64,000 nucleotides of DNA. It comes from Lutraria lutraria (taxonomy: Eukaryota > Mollusca > Bivalvia > Venerida > Mactridae). A model generated the notes under the pieces. That model saw only the letters and a list, made by a program, of their open reading frames with translations. It made no database searches and was not told where the DNA came from. Shown here piece by piece: positions 11,063 to 21,400 of the stretch. Location of the stretch: assembly GCA_964023205.1 (NCBI GenBank), contig OZ026833.1, positions 47,060,441-47,124,440 of the forward strand. The letters are read 5' to 3'. Position numbers and translations under genes: made by a program. How positions within the stretch are numbered: position 1 is the first letter of the stretch; each line of letters starts with the position of its first letter.

Positions 11063-12265
11063 CATGTGTCTAGATTCAGTAAACAAACAGCTTGATATTT
11101 GGAAATATTGGCTAAGCACATTTAATTTATATTAATGTATTGCTTTGGAACCTAAAAATATTACTAATAATATCTGGGAGCATGTTTTGGTATTAACTAT
11201 AAACTGTACTCAGATATTGATAGGCGATTGATATCTGGCGACCCTGAGGATTTGTATAAAAGCTGAGTGTGTCCGAATACCCGATTGAGAGAGAGAGAGG
11301 TGGGGACTTTAGAGAGGGAGAGAACATTAGAACCTTGATTGATGTAAATACATTGATACACGTTTAATATTCGTTTTTACTGATTACGGCAAAACGTGCT
11401 GAGCTTGGCCTGTATATTACATAACTGATACTAAGCGTGAAAGTAGCTTCATTTCGATTTTATGATTAATGGTACGTTGGTGTATTGATGTATGAATTCT
11501 AAGTGAATGTTTCTAATTGTATACTACATACACTTTAAAGCCATCAGATAGTAAGGACGTATTTCAAAACTAAGCGTGACCGTATTAATAAGTCTTAGAG
11601 CGAAGTCGATTAGTGAAACCGCTGAACTTGCACCTGCGAAAAAATATTTTGTTGAAGTTAATACTTCTGTCAAGGTGTAATGTTTGAATGTGCAACACAT
11701 TTTCGAGAAGAATAAAACCAAATTAGCTTACACGCAAGTTCTATACCTTTAGCATATACAGTACATCTTAGACAACCGTTTTAAGATAATTGAGCTAACG
11801 TTTTGAACATACATGCCAAATAAACAAAATAAAAGGTATTAAGACTTTTTTATTTTGTCTATATTTTTGCTATACATTTTTTTCATACATTATTTACGCA
11901 GTTATCAAAGAATCTTCACAGAGTGATCATAAAATTATTCGGCTCTTGAAACAAAAGCACTTGAGTTTTTGTTCCTTGCTCAATTTATTTTCTTAATGTT
12001 TCTGTTCACAACTCCTCCGACATTTTTCATGCGATTTTCGTCAGGCCTTCACAGAATGATTATGACAAAATAGTATTGCAGCAGAGCTCTGTACCTTTTA
12101 ACATAATGCAAGTTGTATCCATTCGTGAAAACAATTATTTGATGACTCAATCGGCAATACGTCAATTAAATTCTGGTAAGGATGTTTCGGACTTGGTTTT
12201 ATACAATATTACCATTTTTTCACTCGACCAAGTTTGTCAGATTTGTTGAGCAACATAGTTTCAGT
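11063..12265. other. Spacer, no gene seen
   Basis: AT-rich sequence with a short (GA)n-like run near 11287-11325. Reading frames are short and show no recognisable domain. Confidence 0.4.
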
Positions 12266-12482
12266 ATGAAAACTAGAAATGTGTCCGTAAGACACGGATG
12301 CCCCCGCCATTTCACACTTGACACAGAAAGGAGTGTTGTGTGGCAAATATGTGAACACAAAATAGAGCAGGTTGCTTGGGAACGTGCCTATAGTTGGAGG
12401 TAAAGATCACCTAAGGGTGGTAAACACACAACTACATGTACATGCAATATTTCAATGTAAGGAATGAACATAAATATATAAG

Positions 12483-13120
12483 TGTCCACTGTGACCTTGA
12501 CGTTTGAGAAAGCGACACAGTTTTTGAGAGTGACATGTCGTCTTAATATGATGAACATGTGTGCCAATTTATTTCAAAATCCCATCATGCATGACAAACT
12601 TATAAGCTGGACACGAACATACACTTTCACTACATCCATAATAATATGCATAAACGTTTAACATTCACTGTGACCTTGACCTTTGAGCAAGTGAAGCAGT
12701 TGATGCGCAGGACACCTCGTCTAGATATGATTAACACAACACTTGTGCCAGTTTATTTCAAATCCAATCATGCATGACAGAGTTATAAGCCGGACACAAA
12801 CATATACACACAATGCTTTAATTGTCAACTGTGACCTTGACCTTTGAGCAAGCGACGCAGTTTTTGCTCCTGACAAGTCATCTTAATATGATAAACATTT
12901 GTGCCAATTTATTTCAAAATCCAATCATTCATGACAGAGTTATAAGCCGGACACAAACATAAACATATAATGCTTTAAGTTTCAACTGTGACCTTTGAGC
13001 AAGCGACACAGTTTTTGCGCATGACACATTGTCTTGTTATGTTGATCATTTGTACCAAATTATTTCAAAATCCAATCATGCATGACAAAGTTATGAGCCG
13101 GACACGAAAATCCGTCACAC
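12483..13120. repeat. Tandem core repeat, four units
   Basis: Units are about 182, 162, 155 and 139 bp, the last lacking part of the spacer. The strongest conservation is in gtgaccttgacctttgagc and in catgacaaagttataagccg. Confidence 0.8.
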
Positions 13121-13142
13121 CCACACACACGCACACACACAC
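13110..13142. repeat. (CA)n microsatellite
   Basis: Interrupted cacacccacacacacgcacacac run at the end of the tandem core array. Confidence 0.85.
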
Positions 13143-13195
13143 GGACAGGGTAAACACTATATGCCATCCGCCATTTCATGGTGGGGGCATAACAA

Positions 13196-15237
13196 AACTC
13201 CAAATAGTATCATGCATACAAAACTAAGTTTTATCTATTAAGTTCACCAGTGTTCCTTTAACACTTTTCAACAGATGAGCTCTATACGTCTAATAAAGTC
13301 TTAATGACGAATCAAGCATAAGGTAAGCTCAATACGGCGAAAATCCTATGTGGCGCCACAATATCGGGACCGAAATTTTAATGGTATTACACCTGATTTT
13401 CGGATAAAAAAGTAAATGCATTGTCGAGTAATTTGTGTTTGTAATTACACTGACGTAATAATATATCAACTAAAGTTTACCTTGGACTATAGTTATATTA
13501 CATATTAGATAAACAAGTCAGACGCCTTTGTAATGAATTATTTAATTCACTATAACTTGAAACTGCTTTTAGAATTCAGTTAATATTTTTGATTAATGCG
13601 TATGATTAAATAGAATCCCTAACGAACAGATTACAAATTCAAAATTAACGACTGAAATATTCTCGAGTGTAAAACTAGTATTGGTATTAAAACTGAATGT
13701 ACTCGTACAACAAATTTAATTAACTCAACTCTAGTTGATGTAAAAGTCGTATAAGATTCATTTTTGTATCAAAGGATATATGAACTATTAACTGCCTGTT
13801 TTATGGTCTGCGAAGTTTCTGCTTCATATCTTATATTAAATATTTATTTGGATGTGTAATCATGATGTTGATATAACTGAATCATCGAAAAATGTTTCAA
13901 TGATGACATTGAATGGTCGGACATTTTTCTACTGTAGTTTCGTTAATGTCACGTTTTATTTCGGTTAAACACAGACCGTTGGACTACTGAATTATTTTGT
14001 TCACTGGAAATCCATAAATGTTTCATTAAAATCGAAGTTTTATCATCAGACGAACATTGCTTTCCTTAAATGTCTCTGTTAATGTCTAACCCTTGATCTT
14101 CCAGACTATTATTGCATGCACAGAGGAACTAATAAATCTGTTGTACGTTTAAGTACGCAAATGAAATGATGATCACCCGGTGAATAGCTGAAATCGAACA
14201 AATATACATTTCTTGTCATCTATACATTCCACATAAAAACACGCCAGGCATATTTGAAATGTGTTGATAATAATCACAATAACTTCGAAGGGCCCAAGCA
14301 TGTTCAGCAATGATAAAGGGAAGTTTCGTATCGAATATATGTGGTTTTACTTATATTTCGATGAAAACCTTTACTAGTAAAAACATAACAATGGAACATC
14401 AGGAAATTACAAGGGTCATCCGTAAAGTTCGTGGAAAAACTAATTGTTGGGGGTTATACTGAATTGTTTAAAAAAATGTCATGGCAATAGTTGATATCTT
14501 TTGTACACAGACAAGCATAAGATCAAATATGAAAATAATGAACACCAACGAATAACTGCTATATGGATTTAATCTACAATTTGTTTGCTGCTTGTTTGAA
14601 GACTTAGAACACAAAAACAACACTCAAAACATACAAACAAAACGGTCCGTACTCAATTATCCTCGAATAGTCGAATTGGATGTTGTCAGAGTAATATATC
14701 AGTCATGTTTCATTGCCAAAAGTGAATACATTGTAATTAGCTGTTCCTATGAGTTAACATAATGTATAAAAAGTGTGTAAAATCTAAATGTTTATTTGAA
14801 TATTTGATGTGCAGGTATATGCGTTTTATGTGTATATGTATGTGTGCATGTTATGAAAAAGGAATCTTTTTTTTCTACCTTTCAGGGCAATGTAGGTCAC
14901 GTGTGTTTGACCAATACAAATGACCAATGCGAACTTCATGAGAAAATACATATACGAGTACAATGCATATTTCCAAAAATAATAATCACTTACGCAATGT
15001 TTGAATTGTCCGAATATACAAATATATAACATACAAATATGCTTCTATGTACATATAATCAGTTTCAGTTTTGCATTGGCATAAGATGCTTGAAATACCA
15101 AATTTTAATCCAGTCTAATTAACGGTAAAATTAAAATAAAACAACTACAAGAAATATGGCAAGCAATTCTTACCAAATTTGGAGTAGTATATATTTGTGA
15201 AACTAAGAATTTACAGTTAAAATTTGTCAGTTAACTT
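13196..15237. other. 3' flank of copy A, conserved with copies B and C
   Basis: Blocks within this stretch align with the 3' flanks of copy C (45235-47425) and copy B (about 27700-29264), for example tgaatgaattatttaat, ccataaatgtttcat and a cacgtgtgtttga block close to the stop codon. This shows that the duplicated unit extends about 1.9 kb past the stop. No separate gene is apparent. Confidence 0.6.
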
Positions 15238-15434
15238 TTAATTGCCATACACTTCCAGTTCACAGATTGTTAGCGGTGCAGTGTCGACGTTTACTATTTT
15301 CATATAACGCCCTCTACAAGGTTGTACCAAAACAAAGGTACACGTTGCACCAATCGGGTCTTTATGGTAAACATGCAAGTTCATATTGTCCATACTGTTA
15401 CCAATTGATATGCTTACATTTCTTAGTCTTTCGG
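15238..15434 (-). CDS. Copy A exon 6: F-type lectin C-terminal part
   Basis: Acceptor after a T-rich tract (tttag at 15435-15439). The frame supplies the Ala-Glu-Arg that completes the sugar motif, then NVSISIG, TCTFVLVQPCRGRYMKI and the closing LTICELEVYGN before TAA at 15238-15240. This matches the last strands of F5/8C-fold lectins. Confidence 0.9.
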
Positions 15435-18400
15435 CTAAAAAAAAAAAACATATTATTTATGATCATATTCTACCAACGTTATTCATTTCTCATTGCTATT
15501 ATTAGAATTCAGTGTAAATATTATGCTCTGGTATCATTTAATTTTGATTGCTAAATGTTTGTACAAACACTAAAATGACATTTGTGTTAGCTAAAAGGCG
15601 ATCTTCGATTCTACTGTTTTTAAGTTTTGTTTAACATTATCTAAAAACAATACGTTCGCACTAGTATAATGTCATATATTATTTGAGAGATATTGCATCG
15701 CAAACAGTAAGCACATGCATACGATAATGAATCAGTAATTAGATATCCAAACTTCAACCAAATATGGACGTAAAGAGTTTTATCCATCCATCCGTGCTCA
15801 AGCTCAAATAGATGTTTTATTCATATGATGAAAATAAATGTGAATACGTAATGATTTGGAAAAAACATTGTTCGCCTACGGTTTAGATATTGATTGTTCA
15901 CGTTCTAGTGTGTTATGACGATATATTATCAATAAAAAAGAAGAAAAAATATATAATAAGTACAGTATGATAAAACAGGGACAAAATTGAAAAAATAATT
16001 CAATTGATTTACCACAACAGTCCCTTCTGTTTACAATATATAATGCATGTAGTGTATAGCTTTGCCCAAGATCCAACGTCGCATAGTCCGGTAAGCTTCC
16101 AGCTGTATGCGCGCAGTTTGGATTATTTGGATTCCGGCCTCCGTCAACCTAGAATCAGACATGTTCAAAGTTTCATGTTGAAATCAGTACCAGTTTTCGA
16201 AATTATAGATAAATATTAAGCTTATAAAGTCCATGGTTACACAAAAAGAAACATTTCTAATATATATAATATATATACACATGTATATGTAAAATAATAA
16301 AATTAAGTCGGAATCCTCTGATTAATGTTTTAATCCATCAATCAGAGACATTCCGTATGTTTTTCATTGATTTTCACGTTAATTCCTGCATTGCTCCAAA
16401 AATTTTGTATATTATGTTATGCAATTTACATAACTGCAATATTGAATCCTCTCCAAATCAGAAAAATACAAGGATGTTATATAAAGACAACGACGCTGCG
16501 AAAGTAAAAATATGTCAGTAATGACTTTTAAGGCAATATGAGACCTTTCCTTGACGTCATATTCTATAAATAGCGATTGCGTTATCAAGCTAACACTAGT
16601 CGATGTGAATATCACGTAAATACGTTTAGATGAGAATTCGCCCTGTAATATTAAGATAATGTTGAAAAGGCACAAAACACACGCATCGATGGTAGATTGT
16701 TGCAAATGCATGTATACATGTACGTCCGTAGAGATGTTTCTGAACCATCGAACGAAAACCGAAAGTAGAACTACTTCTACAGAAACATGATATGCAAAAC
16801 AGCCGCTTAGGCGCGATATTTTACTGGACTGTGGATACGCAGTTTTAATTCTACGCATTTGAATATCTCATGCATTTACCGACAATCACTTATTTAGACA
16901 CATGACTCTTTCCGTGTAGTTACAATAAAATGATTTGAAATATATTTAGATCTGACACACTTAATTGAGGTAGTATGCCAGATACAGCTATATAATCACA
17001 CCATTTAGTTGCATACTATTTTCTTTATGAGGCATTCTTTTAACCAAGCTGTCAAGCGACATTAGCTTGCTCAACGTTACTAAGGACTTGATTTTGATAA
17101 AAATCAAGTCCTAAAATGACCAATTTTCTTTGGAGGAAACCCGCAACCCACCTTCAATCATACGTACTTACCATCAGTGCCCCTGAGTGAAAGACACTAC
17201 TTAATGTCACGTGCTTGTTTAGTGCAACATTTGTGTGTTGTGCGGAGAAATCAGCCACTGGTAACACTGAACACGAAGCTGTAAAAAGGGATCAAAATGG
17301 ATTTTTAGCATTCAGTCGCTACAATAACCCTTGTTGGACAAATGCCTCCAACATAAACATATTTATGTTGCGATATAATCGTTGATGGAATCATATCTTT
17401 ACACTGGACACGTTTTTCTTTATAAATTATATTCAATGTTTATTACTCAAAGTTCATTAAAATGTTTTTCGGTAAATTTCTATTTACAGTTTAATCAACA
17501 TTATTTTACATTACAAACTATGTTGTCTTTGCCATAGAATTATATTATATTGAAAATGGTCAAAGGTAATTTAGTTTTGCTGGTTAGGCCAATAAACTTT
17601 CAAACTTGATGAAAATTATGTCATATGCTGCAAGAACTGGCCCTACAATCGATTTAAAACAAATAAATTGTAAAATCTTGCTCTGCACTCGATAATATAA
17701 ATAAGTTTTAAAAATTAAGGATGCTTTTCGCGAATTTAAGCAAATCTGGAATCATATCAAACTGCTATTTAAAAACACACACAGGTCGCCGATTGTTCAC
17801 GCCAGAATAAGTATATGCCCGTTGTTGTATTCATATCAATAAACTATTATACAAATTAATCGTCTATTGTCTCAGCTTGACCTTCGGAAATTTTCATGAC
17901 TTCTAAACGGTGGTGAGTAGGAGGAAATTTGTCTTAGGTAGATTTTCATTTTCCAACTTTTGCTCGAATGTATTATTGGTTATTATTCAACACAACAGAG
18001 ATAGTGCCAGTTCAATTCATAAATAAATAAAGTGTAACATATTCATTTATTTTAGTCACAATCTATTGATTGTGCAATCGGTTTGTTACTTAATTGTTCG
18101 TGGTTTAACCAGAATTTACAAACAATATATATTCATGACTCCCAAGAGGTCAACAAACATCGGCCTTTCATGGTATGCAATGGTAACCAAGCGCACAGTT
18201 GTATATATCAAACGTTTGCGGCCCTAACAAATGTAGAAACTAAAGTATACTACACGTTAAACTTGTCATACCTGTGATACACCGCGGCACGTAGGACCAT
18301 TCGCCCGTTTGTCCACAGGTTGATCGCGAGCTTGAGCCCTCAGCTTCAACGTAGTTGTTGTTGCATGAAAATCTGACCACAGCACCCAGTGTATGCATGT

Positions 18401-21400
18401 TACCATCAACCACACCATGATCTAATCGTAATTTAGGACACACTGCAATTATGACCATTATATTAATTTTATAACATTGACAATCATATAATGATACATT
18501 TGTAATTATATGTTTTTAGTAAAAAAACCTTTTACAGTTCCTGAATACGAAAAGAGCAAACGAATGCACTGAACTTTGTTTAGAATGATGGGTAAAAAGA
18601 AAGTACGACATCCTTACTATCGAAGGATACATTTATACAAACACCGAAAATGTATTATAGCTTATAATTCATATAATGTCCGACACAATTTTATTCTGAA
18701 GGAAATGCATTTTCGAAAGATAGATATTGTGTTAAGAAATATCTTTAGAATCGTAAAATGGTAAGATGTAAATGATAGAAGTGTACAAATACACAACGCT
18801 TAAAGTGGAATACAATTCGTGAACACACAAAAAACATGGGAGAGGGAGAAAATATATCACTCCTATATAGAAAGTATATCGCGTGCTGTGGCTAAGAAAT
18901 ATGTAATACAGAGGGATGAATCACTACCTGTCTTATTACAGGACGATGATTCAATATCGCATGCTTCCAGTTCACTGCAGGAACACGTGGATGGTGACTG
19001 CAACATAAATATATTCGAATTATGCATAACCACTATCGCCATTGTAAGCAAGCAGATTTCGTTGAATTTGGCACAAAGAATCGATATCGTACTAAACAAT
19101 AGGCGGGTTATTTATAAGAATCGTTGATATAAAGTGGAGCATAAATTGACTTCTCTAATAAAAGAAAAGATATAATCTAAATTATTTTATGATTTTATAT
19201 ATGTGATTTTTCTTTTTGTCCGCAATATCGGTGAGTTTATTTCGGCGTTAATTCCCTTTTATTTGAACCGAATTATCAGATTAAATGACCTCAAGTTATC
19301 AAACTAACAATCAGTGTGAGGATCAATGCTGATTTTATGTTCGACCAAAATTATCTTAAAATAGTGTGCACACATTTTTTAGGCTTAGAATGAATAGATA
19401 TTGTATTTCTAGAAGTAAAGCGACATATTTTTATTGTAAAACATGTATCAACTATAGAAGGTGTAATGAGTAGCTTAAGTTTAGCTTCGAACATTCGTAT
19501 AACAATCAATTTTAATTCAGCTGATATAGAAAGATGGGCTGTAACTGTAAGATACATTATTCTCCGACAGTCAGGAAGCCAGATGGATTGGGAAAATGAA
19601 TTGGGATATCCATTAGGATCCGAAGGGTAAAACTAAATTGTGTCAACAGTCTTGGTAAACTTCTGAATACTTGGATATTCCCAGAACATGAGTGTATTCA
19701 CCTCTTTGATTTCTATGTATTTTCATCCGTCAATCAATAATTTGGCACGACTGTTTACCACGTCAAAAATCAATATACAACAAAATGTAGTATAAGGTAA
19801 AGGTCACATGTAACGGTCTTATGTAACATCTGGTCTTTAACATCAGGTGATCAGTTCATTACTCAGTCAGAAGACAGAGAATATTTTAACAACCTTCACC
19901 TTTATGAGACAGTGTGTTGCACAGAATAATTATTTTTGTAGTTCAAATTGTTCACAATGATGTATTGACCTGTTGCGCGCAGGTCCTGTGTCGGTAGCCC
20001 AAATGCCAAGAACATATAAATTTAGGAGAAATAGATATATATATACACCTGGAAATAAGTTAAGGTATTAGATGTATAATATGAAGTGTTCAGGATTGCA
20101 TTTTAAATATTGTCATTCTTTTGTATATCCATTAAGACACTCAGAGGTGAATTTTTAAAAACTTTCACCATCAGTTAAGAGAGTTACGACCATTTTTAAA
20201 ATCTTATGAAGATTCCTGTATGAAAATTGATCTACCTCTATAACAGATGACACAATAAATGCAAAAATGTGTATAAGTCTAAGGGAAACCAATATTTTGT
20301 CAATCCAAAGAATAAATATGATGTTTGGAACTACTATGTTGCAGAAAAAATGAAATATATAACCCCGCCCCTTTAAGATTTAGTGAAGATGTTTGCTTAT
20401 TACCAAAAAGTAACAAATTGATAAGTATCACTAAGATAAAAACCAAATGGGGCAATGCCTGAAATTTTCTCAAAATTAACTACTGTGTGTGTATAATGTC
20501 TATAGCAAATTTTAAAAAGTTTCACCATCCGGTTTTGAAAAGATGAGTGTCAGAAATTCATGGTTACTTGATTTTCGTTAATTAACGATGTATAAATTCC
20601 TATAATCTAAACAAAATATTTTGGAATATATATTTTCCTTCATATTACTGTATTATTCATGTTCTAAGTACAAAACATTACCTAAAAACTAAAAAAAAGA
20701 AGAAAAAAATTTGGTCCCAGTGGGGTTTGAACCCATGACCCTCAAGGAATTTGTCAATTGTACGTAAAAATGATGAAATTTAGTACTCTTCAAAATGGAG
20801 GTAATGCATTATACATCTAATACCTTAAGCACACCCGGCATTTTGCCTCGAATTTGACATGACCACAACTGAAATTTTAAATTTTATTTGAGCAATGGTA
20901 AGAACGACCTTCCGTACTAATCATGTGTATCTCCGATAGAGTTGCACGCACGGAAAGCTCGCCATTTCGACAGTATATTCGTGAATTGTTAAACTACACT
21001 TTCAATTAACACAAAGTACATGTACAAAATTTGATTTTGTTCTAACATATTGTCATTATTTTGACCTCTTGTCAACCAAATGGTTAGGAGAAGATTATCG
21101 GATGGCGATAGGTGGCAGATAATAGTCATGATTAAAGCTGTTGGTCGTCAGCTTGGCTATAATCACTCTGTCATTAGCAGACTAGCTCAGAAGTATCGGC
21201 AGACGCATGACGTAAGGGACCGTCCAAGATCTGGACGGCCATATGTAAAAACGGCACGCGAGGACCGAAATCTTTTACGACTCGTTAGACGTTTTCCGTT
21301 TGCAATAAGCACCTATCTAAAGCGAAACTGGTTGCCGCACAGGCATTTGTCGTCACGTACTCTGCGCAATCGGCTCAGATCTGCAGGTTTAAAGTCGAGA

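Larger units (their letters stand above)
12266..13195. mobile_element. Element with tandem 150-180 bp core repeats
   Basis: Four diverged tandem units begin near 12483, 12665, 12827 and 12982. Each opens with a version of actgtgaccttgacctttgag and ends with a block containing atcatgcatgacaaa and a cggacac motif. The array is bounded by related end sequences in opposite orientation, gatgcccccgccatttc on the left and catggtgggggcat on the right. A (CA)n run lies at 13110-13140. Core repeats between fixed ends recall the Helitron-like elements of bivalves. That assignment is from architecture only. Confidence 0.6.

Noticed and set aside
12182..12403. Plus-strand 73-codon ORF
   Set aside because: Overlaps the left end of the tandem-core element. 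No domain found.
15267..15554. Plus-strand 95-codon ORF over copy A exon 6
   Set aside because: Antisense shadow. The minus strand has the splice acceptor, the lectin motif and a stop conserved in position. The same applies at 29246-29452.
16412..16858. 148-codon minus-strand frame in copy A intron 4
   Set aside because: No domain, and no corresponding frame in intron 4 of copies B or C. The composition fits chance in AT-rich DNA.
18819..19127. Plus-strand ORF of 102 codons
   Set aside because: Antisense to exon 2 of copy A and its flanking intron. Similar frames at 52279-52632 have the same cause.
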